Shown one piece after another: positions 1 through 10,376 of a stretch of 64,000 bases of DNA. Location of the stretch: assembly GCF_965363235.1 (NCBI RefSeq), contig NC_134849.1, positions 55,250,122-55,314,121 of the forward strand. The letters run 5' to 3'. The notes below the pieces were generated by a model. It was not told the origin of the DNA. It did no database searches and worked only from the letters and a program-made list of their open reading frames with translations. The stretch's first letter is position 1. The number at the start of each line of letters is the position of its first letter. This DNA is from Mytilus galloprovincialis. Lineage: Eukaryota; Mollusca; Bivalvia; Mytilida; Mytilidae. A program made the position numbers and the translations under genes.

Positions 1-204
1 CATCATGGCGGTAGTTTTCAAAGTAAATGTACTTTGACTATTCAAATGCATATGGATACATATGAATATTATATGTTGATTTCTGCAACGTGAATACATA
101 ATATGCATATGCTTTATATGGACCAGACGTTTTGACAGCTCAGTACATGACGTTTATACTACTATCGATCTGCTAACCAACTAACGAATCAAGAAAATAA
201 AGGA

Positions 205-355
205 TATATAAAAAAGATGTGGTATGATTGGCAATGAGACAACTCTCCACAAGAAACCAAATGACACAGAAATTGATAACTGTAGGTCACCATACGATCT
301 TCAACAATGAGCAAAGCCCATACCGCATTGTACGATATAAAAATCCCCGAAATTG
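205..355 (-). repeat. Dispersed repeat family A (minus orientation)
   Basis: The sequence runs AAGATGTGGTATGATTGGCAATGAGACAACTCTCC and on to the 'cccataccgcattgtacg' segment. It is the reverse complement of the family whose plus copies end in TCTCATTGGCAATCATACCACATCTTCT (for example 32690-33035). The same repeat sits at the same place in copy B (21765-21910), so it was inserted before the segmental duplication. A 111-codon frame over it is not a gene. Confidence 0.8.
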
Positions 356-766
356 TAACATTCGATCTTCAACAAAGGACCAGTATATTAATAATTTTAT
401 AGGAATAAAACAATGGGGAAGTACAAAACCTTGCTATACTATTTCAGAAACCAATGAGAAACTAAATGATCTTTTAAATGGAAAACAGAGCGATCGAGAT
501 AATCATTTGTTTATTTATTTGATATTTCTAAAATTAATATACTCGTCCTGGAGACATTGCTAAAAAAGAAAGGCAGCAGTTCACAAAATACAAAACAAAA
601 AAAAAATACGCAACATGAATCCAACTTTAAACTTGTGGTGATCTCAGTGCTCTGGAAGTGTAAGCAGATCATTCTCCACATGTATCTGATCTTTCAAGTT
701 TTCCTACGTTTTTTTTCAATTGTTTAAGTTAATTATTTTCTGTTTTTATTTTACATTTACTTGCAG

Positions 767-3726
767 GTGTAAAATAGCACACTCATTATGGCAGATGGTA
801 ACTTTAGTGACAATAACAAATTCCTTCAGCAAAACTGTCGAGACAATTGGCCTCTCTGGACATGCATGCTTGGCAATGTAAGCGGCATGTGTAGCACCAC
901 GCTGTGGTTCATTGTTCTACTTCCGCAAGTATAGAAGAACTTCCGCCGGAAGTCAGTAAGAGGACTCGATGTACTATGGGCAACATAGAATTTTACGGCA
1001 TCGTTGATTAACTTATTCTTCGTATTTTTATATGCCAAAATACCAATTTATGGACAAATAAGTTCGGTATATTGTCCTATTTTGGAATTTACACTTCTTG
1101 TACAATTTTGGATTTAGAAAAGTACCAAAAGATACTAAAAATAATTTACCCTTCTGTGTGTGTTGTCACGTGGTCGGCTATTATTGCTGTTGAACTGCTA
1201 TTCAAAGTGGAGAATTTCATAGAATATGTGGCAATCGTATTATGGTGCATAGAAACCTTTCCACAGGTAATATTCATATGTTAATTTCGAAGTGCAAGCC
1301 TAGAGCAATATGAAACGATGGAATGAATGTGAAGTCATAGCACATGTTTTTGATGTACTTTACAAGGATAAGGGGCTAATATACATTTGGTATAATATTT
1401 TTTAGGGTGCTCAAAAAAAAACTCTTTTGCATATTATGATTGATGTAGAATAAACATTTCCGTAATATGGATAGAAGTTAAATCTATCGTAGTTGTCAGT
1501 ATGTCCAGATTTATATTAAAAAATAAATCATTATTTTTAACGCCTATATAGATTTGTTTAGCATATTTGAGTGGTCTCTTTTGATAATAATACAAAATGT
1601 AAAAGTATGACATAAATTCAAGTAATATAACTGTTATAATCAAGCAAACAAGTCCATAATAAAGAAACACGAATCAATTAAGAATCGTCTGTCGTCAGTT
1701 CTTCGATCAAAAATCTCATAATTGTTCTATTTCCTTGACATTTTTGATTTGATAATTCATCTTTCTTTATTAAGGAACAAACATGAAATTAGGTCAATTA
1801 TCACCAAATCCATTTTCGTTTGAATTGCCTTAATTTGATATCAGCGCTTCTTGTTACTTTTAAGGGAATGTTGAACTTATTTACACATGCTATATCGCCA
1901 AAGGCATTGATAATTGCATTCACTTTTGGTTATTAGGAATTTAAGATAGCATATTCACACTCTATTGTGAATGGAATGACGTCGTTAGTAGTTCAGTATC
2001 TTAATGCAATTGTATTCTAAAATATTCAGTTGTGCTACTTACATTTAGAAAGTAATGAGGGCAATCGGAAAATGACATTCAAGTCTTAATTCCTTTTTAC
2101 TATTAAGATATCCAATTTGTGAGCAGAATTCACAAATTAAGAGGAATAACTTCAGAAGGACCGTTTTTAAAAGAACACGTTCAATTGAAGGTGTGATGTA
2201 CTATATGAAAAAAACATGCACTTTTTCACTTTCAACATTAATATTGTTCCATATTAAGATCGAACTTATTTTGTTAGATGGCACAAAACAAAAGTAGAAA
2301 GGACAATGAACGCAATACAAAATATGATACAATATTGTGAGACGAACAATTGTTCAACTTGTTTAAATTATCATACTTTGGTCCCTCGTGAACTGTGTCA
2401 ATCATACCACATCTCATTGTTAATAATCGTATTGTTAAAAGTGGGAAAAGAAACGAAGCGACATCAACTTTCCATTATGCATTTAAAAACAAATGTTTTG
2501 AATGGGAGTTGTAGCTCTAGGGGTAACTTTTCAGTAGTTATTTGGAAATAAAGCCTAAGGACCTTTTATATAATTACTAAAGTATGACCACTCATCGTTC
2601 TATATTGAGTAACAACAGTTATGTGCTGTTCTGATAATAGAAAGTATTTGAATTCATTTCTAGCCTGATTTTTATTCCTGGTAAAACATTTTCTACAATG
2701 AAATAGTATTTCGATCATCAATACAGCTGTTCTTTTGAATTATTTTGTATGTAAAAAAGCTGCAATACAATGAAGATATACTAGATTTTATATAAACAGA
2801 GATAGATTATTTGAGATTGAAATAGTAAAAACTGTAAGATTTCTGTTCACCTCGATTACTTGTTGCGTATACACGTCAACTGGCCTTGTCACAATAACAA
2901 CAAGATCTTTTGGGAGATGATAAAAACAAGCCATGCTTTCATCAAAATATGAGACATCCATGTATTAGTTACGCCTGATCCATTGGAAAACAGGCATCTA
3001 AACAGTACATCCGAATTTTGTTAGATAATGAACTTCAAATTTTCAACAAATAACATATTTTCATAAGGCTTAGTATACAGAGATTGACAAAACCACGAAA
3101 TCAAATAGTATCCACGAATATGATGCCCACGAAAATAAATGAATGTTTTTTTGTAGGTGTTACTGAACATGAGGCTACAGTCAACCAGTGGTCAAGCGAC
3201 CGGTTCAGTTGTTATAGCTATGGTAGGAAAGACGACCGACTTTCTAGCCAACAACATCCTTGTTATGCCTATTCAGTATGTCATCATGTGCTATTTTTCA
3301 AGCAGTGTAGCATACGTCAACGGTTTCCAGGTAGCGTGGTACTACGGGAACGAGGCTCCTCCTAAAGAATCGGACCAAACAAGGACAAAAGAGTCGAGCA
3401 AGCAAACCAAGGAAAGTAATGTGGATGGTAATGAAATGACGTCATCGTATTCAATAAATACTGATTTTCCATTAGCGGTATCTTCATCGCAAACAAAATT
3501 GACAACAAATATTCCGGACGGTCTCAAAAACGCAAAGACTATTTTCGTTGTTAGATTGTTGTCTATGGCGATAATAAGCTGTCTACTGATGATGTGCGTG
3601 ATAGGATTCACCCTGAATGTAGAATCCTTTCTTGTATTGTTAGAACCAACGACAATAGGACTTGTTCTAATTATGGCTCATGTATATTTCACCTACTTTA
3701 AAAGGTCACATTATGCATTGTCTTGA
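767..3726 (+). pseudogene. PQ-loop (SLC66-like) membrane protein, copy A, disrupted
   Basis: There are two exons. Exon 767-1266 follows TTGCAG, has its ATG at 788-790 and ends ACCTTTCCACAG|GTAATA. Exon 3157-3726 follows TTTGTAG and ends at TGA. The intron is phase 0. The intact ancestor would be about 349 residues with two PQ-loop motifs: LLPQV near residues 45-49, then KNFRRKSVRGL, and FPQ|VLLNMRLQST across the intron, followed by several hydrophobic segments. This is the layout of lysosomal and vacuolar PQ-loop transporters. A Ser/Thr/Lys-rich hydrophilic loop precedes the last two membrane segments. Copy A has TAG at 932-934 (codon 49, Trp in copy B), TAG at 986-988 (codon 67, Leu in copy B), and a 1-bp deletion near 1110-1120. 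The second exon is open throughout (189 codons). It is probably a pseudogene; an assembly error is less likely with three lesions. The substrate is unknown. Confidence 0.75.
1267..3156 (+). other. Intron of PQ-loop copy A
   Basis: The 1.9-kb intron is AT-rich and carries no recognisable gene. It aligns to the 3.2-kb intron of copy B except for blocks present only in B (about 23145-24160 and 25219-25459). It therefore serves as the empty-site reference for those insertions. Around 2560 the sequence CCTTTTATATAATTAC is the unoccupied site of the SINE-like insertion found in copy B. Confidence 0.6.
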
Positions 3727-5640
3727 CTCTAGATAATTCAACATAACAAAGCAATGTACATCCGTCTATATTAAAATAAATGCTAAATGTTCTGTATTTA
3801 AAATAAAAAGAAAAAATGTTTTCATTTTTGTGGGATTGAGCTTTTGTTTCCTTTATTGTGAATGTTAAAGGAACAAAATATAAATATGAAATAAAAAATT
3901 TCGCAATAATGGTCATACTTAAATGCGTTTCTTTGCGAATGTATAATTGATGATAAGACAAATATGCATGTAAATTTGATTACCAGTAGCTAAATTTATC
4001 AAATGAGTTAATACAATTAAGTGCCACGATTGAATGAAACTGTCGATTGTGATGGCACGTTGTTTATAATCTAAAGATATTTGCTGCATAATAAAAGCAA
4101 TATGAAACATACATGTTTATTAAAACAAATACATACTATAAACTAAACATTTAATAAGACATTTTCTTAAGCATCAGAATTGTTATTGAAATATAAAAAC
4201 ACGTGTTAGTATGAAACCAAATCTTGCTTTGTAATAGCAAAAATATGCTCTGACCCTCATACAACGTATCATTTATATTATTTTTAAACTACAATCAAAG
4301 CAAGCTACCGGAAACTAACACTCAATGAAGAAAACCAAAATCTATATCTACAATCACATTTTTCGTTTATGTCATACCTAAGTAAGAAAAAAAGCATTAC
4401 ATTTATGTTAACCTGTATCGGTATAATTGTTTTATACGAAACTAATTGTGTTCTTATTCTAAACTGACCATTTGAGAGATGACTTTCAAATTTATCGAAA
4501 AATCGTAAAATATCTAATATACTTAGTAAGCCATAAATAACAGGATTAAATGCCTATAACTTGGCATAACTGATTGTTAAATTATGTAGCAAAAACATCT
4601 TACTTCAGGTGTGATTTTTTACAACAGCCAATTAAAATTTTTGCATACCGGCTTTTACACGAATAGAATCAAACTATTAAAAAAGCATGATCACCTTCTA
4701 TAACGAACACACAAATCAATTATATTCACAAAGTTCTGCTCAAAAGTAGTAAAGTATCATAAGAACAATTAAAGCCGGAACAATAATTTTCTTTTCATTT
4801 GTCAACAAGTACGCTAAATAGAAGGTTTTTACTTTATTTCTTATCCAGCTCATCTGTAGTAATGATACTCAAATTTAAACAATAATATATATTGAGTTTA
4901 TTCATATGTGACTCGGAGATGAATAATCTTAAATGATCCTAGTGAATGGACTTATTGGACATTTTTTTTAAATGTGATCAAATATAAATAACAGATACAA
5001 AGATGAACGGATAAGATATTGAGACATACTACTGGAAAGTTAGAAAAGATTGAGATATAATTGATCTTATGAAATAGTCAGATTACCACTATCTGAACAA
5101 AACTTTAATTTATCATCGATAGCGTGTCTAATTAGCTGCATTTGTATGATACACATTGTTATGCATATAAAAGTTCTAAGGATATAACAAGCAAAGCAAA
5201 AACAAGTTGAATGATCTTCATTTGTTTTCGTTTCAATATTTATACTTATTTTGAATGAGTTACGATTAACAAATAAACTCAATATAGATACAAAAAATGA
5301 GATTTTGTATTGTGCAAAACGTGCGTTTCGTCTACAAAAGTATCATCAGTGACGCTCGAAAAAGTATTTAAAATGGAAAAATAAAGTACTTAACCTTTAA
5401 AAAGAATTATTAAGAAGGGATATAGTTACGATACTATTGTCAGGTCATTAGAGATTGCATATTGTGGCTTTAGTATTGATTCACTTATAGGGTCTTTGCA
5501 TCGGAATTAAACACATTTATTCGAAAACCAATTGTTGGCATGACACGTGTTATTTTCTTCTCATACATTGAATGATGGTATAATACTAAATTCCTAACAG
5601 GAGGGATTGTGTGATATTCATATAATGAAGACATAATATT
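3727..5640. other. Gene-free spacer, copy A
   Basis: This is AT-rich DNA without a supportable gene. An AATAAA-type signal near 3774 could be the poly(A) signal of the PQ-loop gene. Segments 3960-4250, 4360-4410 and 5060-5260 are shared with copy B (26860-27020, 28880-29115, 29510-29600 and 31540-31610). A short piece of repeat family B (GTGCGTTTCGTCTACAAAAGTATCATCAGTGACGC) lies at 5317-5390. Confidence 0.5.
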
Positions 5641-6120
5641 GCAATCAGTTAATTGAGGTTTGGAGCTGGTACATTAGTTACTGCTAGTAATCTGTTGTTA
5701 TTTGTGTATTATTGTCATTTTGTTTCATTTTCTGACATCCGACTCGGACTTCTTTCAAACTTAGTTTGACTGTGCGTATTGTTGCGCATTTGTTTTTCTA
5801 CATTGGATAGAGGTATAGGGGGAGGGTTGAGATTTAAAAAAAAAAATGTTTAACCCAGCTGCAATTTTGCGCCTGTCCCTTGTCAGGAGCCTCTGGTCTT
5901 TGTTAGTCTGGTATGATTTTAAATTTTAGTTTCTTGTGTATAGTATGACGTCTATTAGCACTAGTATGTATATTTTTTTAGGGGCCAGCTGAAGGATACG
6001 TCCTCGGTCGGGAGTTTCACGCTACATTGACGACCAATGGGTGGCCTTCGTCTGTTGTCTACACGATGGTCGGGTTGTTGTCACTTTGACAAAATCCCCA
6101 TTTCCATTCTCAATTTTATG
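5640..6120 (+). repeat. Dispersed repeat family I, long copy
   Basis: It begins around TTGAGGTTTGGAGCTGGTACATTAGTTACTGC and ends CCCCATTTCCATTCTCAATTTTATG. A second long copy lies at 62050-62550 and 3' pieces lie at 6765-6890, 30425-30575 and 31925-32025. It includes the GGTTTAACCC(C)GC-like block that family A also carries, so the two families are probably modular relatives. No coding capacity was seen. Confidence 0.7.
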
Positions 6121-6440
6121 AATTTGAAGAACATTAAGGACCACAAACTCATAAATGTTTGAGCCAATACAGTTAAGGTTATGTATCCATGAGATAGAAA
6201 AGCCTAAGTATTTCAAAAATTCAAAGTTTTGTTAACAATACAATTATGATTATATAAATGATAAATCATGTCAACACAAACGTGCGTATTACTTGGTTTG
6301 TGATATTCTTGGGGAATAAAAAAAGAAGCAGTTGCATCGACCCAGTCGTAGTGAACAAACTCATCATAGATACCAGGATTGGCATTTATATTGCGTCATG
6401 CTCACTTTTCGTCTACAAAAAACTCATCAGTGACGTTTGA
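6120..6440 (+). repeat. Repeat family B copy (diverged)
   Basis: It contains the family B landmarks in order: GAAGAACATTAAGGACC, AATTCAAAGTTTTGTTAACA, 'catgtcaacac', GTTGCATCGACCCAGTCGTAGTG, ACCAGGATTGGCATTTATA, and TTTTCGTCTACAAAAAACTCATCAGTGACG. The best-preserved copy is at 18368-18765. Confidence 0.65.
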
Positions 6441-6459
6441 GCATATACAACCAATTATA

Positions 6460-7270
6460 AGTAAATGTTTCTTTTATCAGCATAACATGCTCGCTATACA
6501 ACGAATACCTGGTGTAATTATTTAAATACAGATAGACAAAGTCAACACATTTTACAAAATGAGTTTGCAAATAATTAATCAACATGTTTTGTTTTATGTG
6601 TTTCAAATAAATTTTGAGCGGGAAAAATCTGTTTGATGTTGATTGTACCAATTCCCTGTTCGAAAATCATAGAACATTATCATTGATTATGTAATCATGT
6701 AAATGGGTTTATTTGTAATGAACAGATGCTAGAACACAAAATAAATACATATGACCAATTGAAGTCCTCCTCCTGGTACGGGATTTACTCGCTGTGCTGA
6801 CGACCAATTGATGGCCTTCAGCTGTTGTTTTATTTTATTCTTTGATCATATTGTTGTCTCTGTGATACTTTCCTCATTTCAATTCTCTGTTTAATCAAAG
6901 GATGATATTATTTTATACATTTCTAAAACTAATAAGTCCATAATTCTTTAGAGACAGTTTCACAAATTTAACCATCGGCTAATGAAAATCCATTCGTCTT
7001 TTACATAATTATTATTCTTTACCTTACGTGATGATAAATACATACAAATATTTTTCGCCATATGAGTACATTATGACTTGAAGAAAAGTAATTTTCAGAA
7101 ACAATTGTTATACCATTTTCACCCGTTTTTATAATTCGGTTTATGCAGTGAAACCCATATGAAAAGACATTTGATACATACCAGCTGATGTATTATGTAT
7201 TTAATTCTATGCAATAACATTGTTAAACAATCTTTAGCTATGAGTAAAAAAAAATCTTTAAATTATTTAT
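6460..7270. repeat. Duplicated spacer segment matching 31640-32360
   Basis: Long stretches align with 31640-32360, for example GTTTGATGTTGATTGTACCAATTCCCTG and TATGCAATAACATTG. There is about 80% identity by eye. It includes a shared family I 3' piece at 6765-6890. This anchors the middle of the segmental duplication and shows that the family I insertion predates it. Confidence 0.7.
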
Positions 7271-7534
7271 CTCGTAGACACATTATTAATCATACCACAT
7301 CACAGTCTTTTGTTTAATGTTTGCAGCATATTTACTATGAGTCATATGATTCTTTCCGTCACTGTAGATGATAAGGTGTCAAAATCAAAATCAAAAATCA
7401 AAGGTGGTTCTTTACATCCTACTTATATAATTACAATAGATGTCGCTTACGAATCTAAACATTCATGTTACTAGTATGTTCTATGCGTACTCCGACATTA
7501 TAAGCGTGTTCTTTATAAAAATACTATTAAAAAG

Positions 7535-7950
7535 AATTATACTTTAATACGCCACACGCGCGTTTCATCTACATAAGACTCACCAGTGACGCTCAGATGA
7601 AAAAAGTTATAAAGCTAATACGGCTAAGGTTATCTAAACCTTGGTTTTGTAAACAGATTTGTTTTAAATGACCATATGATTGATATTCTTGTCAACACCG
7701 AAGTGCTGACTACTAGGCTGGTGATACCCTCGGGGACAAAACTAATTTGGCATTCAAATGAGAAGGATCATATTTCAGGGTACATATGTACTAAGTTTCA
7801 AGTTGATTGCACTTCAATTTCATCAAAAAGTACCTTTACCAAAATGTATCCCCGAAGAGGGAGATATGGGCAAACGAACAAACGGACGGACGAATAAACG
7901 AACGATCGTACAGATACACAGACCGAAAAACATAATGCCTCTAAGTTGGA
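7535..7950 (+). repeat. Repeat family B copy with long 3' tail
   Basis: ACGCCACACGCGCGTTTCATCTACATAAGACTCACCAGTGACGC opens the copy. It then runs through 'tcttgtcaacaccgaagtgctgactac' and 'ggtgataccctcgggg' to a tail with CGAACAAACGGACGGACGAATAAACGAACGATCG. Three overlapping small frames here are translations of the repeat, not genes. Confidence 0.7.
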
Positions 7951-8039
7951 CATGAAAATAAAGTGAAATTGCACTAGATATGTATATTCAATATGAGTAT
8001 TCACATTTGGTCTATTACGTGTATTCAGATATCACATCA

Positions 8040-8900
8040 TTGTTAAATGTTCTCCAATGTAAAAGGTTTTCCAATGCACATATAAACTCTTCCCAATTGT
8101 AAATATTTACTCGTCTTTAAAAACGAATTATGTTCCTTCGGAAAAGTATAAACAAGTTTCACTAATTGGTCATCCACATTTTTGTACCTTTGGTTCACTA
8201 TATTCAATTTGAAATGTGGAACGGGTCGGCAACTTTTCGACGATTTCGGTTGTTGTAAGCTAAATAAATTGCTCTGGTTATATCGCCATCAATTATTGTC
8301 TTCAGTTTTTATCGCATAAAAGCATATACATTGTGTCTTAATTCATTTAATCTTGTATCCCTTAATTCTGTATTTGAAACGATATAGGTACATCTGCGTT
8401 TAGCTAGGTAAGATGATCTATTTACTCTCCTATGTTTTGGGTGACATGTTATGAAAAAGTCAGTATTGTTTTGAATCAGTCAGTTTAAAAAAAATATCGG
8501 TTTCGTTGTGTATTCCGTTCCCTATGATAAAAATGTCTAAGAGTTGTAGTTTGTTGCTATTGTTTTCATAGTAAGTTAAATGTTATCATTTATTTCATTG
8601 AGCACATCTTTAAGTTCCATTAGCATATCTAAACTGTTATTCCATAAAACAAAACAGTCATCTAATTATCTTTTCAAACTTTCATAATTAATATATAAAA
8701 GAAATGTCCGATTTGTCTGTTGTGATCACCGAAACATCTTAATCTCAATGATTTGATTGGCTTATGTTGGTGCATCTTTTGTTCCCATTGCAGAACTTGA
8801 TTTTTGACGATATATTAATTTTTTGGAGTCGAACGTGAAATAATTGTTCTGAAGAATAAGCAGTCCCTCCACTTTAATTTCCTTCTCCATGAATAATTAC
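8040..8900 (-). pseudogene. Penelope-like element reverse transcriptase remnant, copy A
   Basis: Reading the minus strand from about 8880 down to 8040 gives ordered, degraded motifs typical of Penelope-like reverse transcriptases. These are NNYFTFD, then SAMGT followed by AP.AN (about 8790), the catalytic LDDCFVLWNN box (about 8670), DIFI, CHPKHRRVN (about 8430), LAKRRCT with ELR..RL.ELR (about 8350), and the linker EYSEPKVQKCG (about 8190). Several stops and frame changes interrupt it, so it is dead. The family encodes RT plus, usually, a GIY-YIG endonuclease. The endonuclease part is not clear here. The same remnant sits at the same relative place in copy B, so the insertion predates the duplication. 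Confidence 0.75.
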
Positions 8901-9239
8901 TTCATTTCCGTTTTTATGTGGAATACTCGTGTAATATATAATTTCGGAATTGAATGATAAGACACCACTTGTATTAATGTATTTGACGCAAGAACACAGC
9001 ACATCTTAAACGGTTTACTTTTATAGTCTATGTCTCTAAAAAAATGTATTTGTGAATAAGTTTCAAACTTAGATTAAGATTGTTCAAAATACAATTCAAT
9101 TGTGATTTACATACTAATATGGCATTATCATGATTGGTTCATTGGTTTATATAACTAAACTGATATGTGTGTGTGCACTTTCAAACTTCTTGAACAGTTT
9201 AATGTGCATGTTTTAAATATCCTTGGTACATGGTACCAA

Positions 9240-10376
9240 TTAAACCCATGAACAAGTTTTTGATGTTGACTGGGAATATCTAAATGACGTCTTTTTATGT
9301 TCACATGTCAACAAAGATTTAACTTCACGTCTAAAATGCTTCCCTGTGATACTGTAGAGAAAAAAGTTAATACAATAGTTCATATAAAATATAGTTTTGG
9401 TGATATACAAAATACCCTGCCAATACTCCACGCCATAGTTTGAATATTGTAAATGTGTTGATAAATGTTTACTATGTAGAAAATTCCTAAACCAAACAAT
9501 AAAGTACGGTCCATTGCACGCTATATAACAAAACGAAATTGTAAACAATATAAGAGTAAACTCCAGTTTTATCAAACTCTCGTCTGATATTGATTGAGAT
9601 GTGATCGGTCGGTTTTCACGTCTGTTCACGTGCTTTCTGCCGAATACACGAAATTGTGATTTTCGTAAACAAAGTTTTCGCATAATCAGAACATTTAGTA
9701 CTGATATAATAACAAACGGAACTAATGTAATCAAAAGCGCAAATATGCTATCCAAGATAAATGACAGGAAGTCGTGATCCTTACTTCCGGTACAATAATG
9801 AATACCATCATGACTCAAATAAACTCCACTTAAAACTGGTTTATAAATAACTATTATGGAACTCGCTATCATGATTCCAAATATTATCCGCCTTGATCCA
9901 GGTAATGAACATATATATCGTCTGTAAAGAGGATGACATACTCCAATATATCGTTCAATAGTGAATGCTGTCACAAGCCAGGACGAGAAGAACCGTAAAA
10001 CATAAGCTATGTAAAGTAACGTCTGGCATGCACCATCCTTATCCAGAAATTGTAAATTAGTATTCGGAATGAGATAAACAAGGCCTCGTTTTAACCATTC
10101 TACCGTCACATAAAGGATTAAAACCAACATATCTGAAATTGACAATGCTGCTAAATATGAACTTGCTGAAAGATTCCTCATGTTTCTTGATAAAAATACT
10201 GTTAACGACAATGAGTTTCCGAGAATACCAACGAGCAGTATCACAGGTGTTACATATGCGTAGATGGATCGTCCGATCTCATTAGTTCGTGATTTTTCTG
10301 GTTGTTTCATTGGTGTACAATTTGCAGATGTTTCGGTTTCGGAGAAATACTGAGTGTTCAGAAGCTGAAGTAACAT
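9240..10376 (-). CDS. Class A (rhodopsin-like) GPCR, peptide-receptor type, copy A
   Basis: The 378-residue frame has seven hydrophobic segments with class A landmarks. TM1 has LGNSLS (GN, about residue 57). TM2 has LSISD. The TM3 Cys (GACQ) is followed by ERY (DRY position, about 141). An ECL2 Cys lies in HYCTG. TM6 has CNGP, replacing the usual CWxP Trp by Asn. TM7 has NFFLY in the NPxxY position, followed by a basic Cys-containing tail. The N-terminus has an NCT glycosylation site. It should sit in the plasma membrane and signal through G proteins. The pattern resembles invertebrate FMRFamide/TRH-receptor-like neuropeptide receptors, but the ligand is inferred only. The ATG at 10374-10376 is the first in frame. 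A splice acceptor TTTTCAG lies just upstream (minus sense) with an open frame (NSTLVCTNDDVYD), so a further 5' exon is possible. The frame is intact and nearly identical to 48875-50017. Confidence 0.85.
   Translation of the reverse strand: MLLQLLNTQYFSETETSANCTPMKQPEKSRTNEIGRSIYAYVTPVILLVGILGNSLSLTVFLSRNMRNLSASSYLAALSISDMLVLILYVTVEWLKRGLVYLIPNTNLQFLDKDGACQTLLYIAYVLRFFSSWLVTAFTIERYIGVCHPLYRRYICSLPGSRRIIFGIMIASSIIVIYKPVLSGVYLSHDGIHYCTGSKDHDFLSFILDSIFALLITLVPFVIISVLNVLIMRKLCLRKSQFRVFGRKHVNRRENRPITSQSISDESLIKLEFTLILFTISFCYIACNGPYFIVWFRNFLHSKHLSTHLQYSNYGVEYWQGILYITKTIFYMNYCINFFLYSITGKHFRREVKSLLTCEHKKTSFRYSQSTSKTCSWV

Noticed and set aside
228..563. 111-codon frame starting MAMRQLSTRNQ
   Set aside because: Its first third is repeat family A in reverse, and the equivalent stretch in copy B is closed by stops.
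3342..3611. Antisense 89-codon frame
   Set aside because: It is the shadow of PQ-loop exon 3157-3726.
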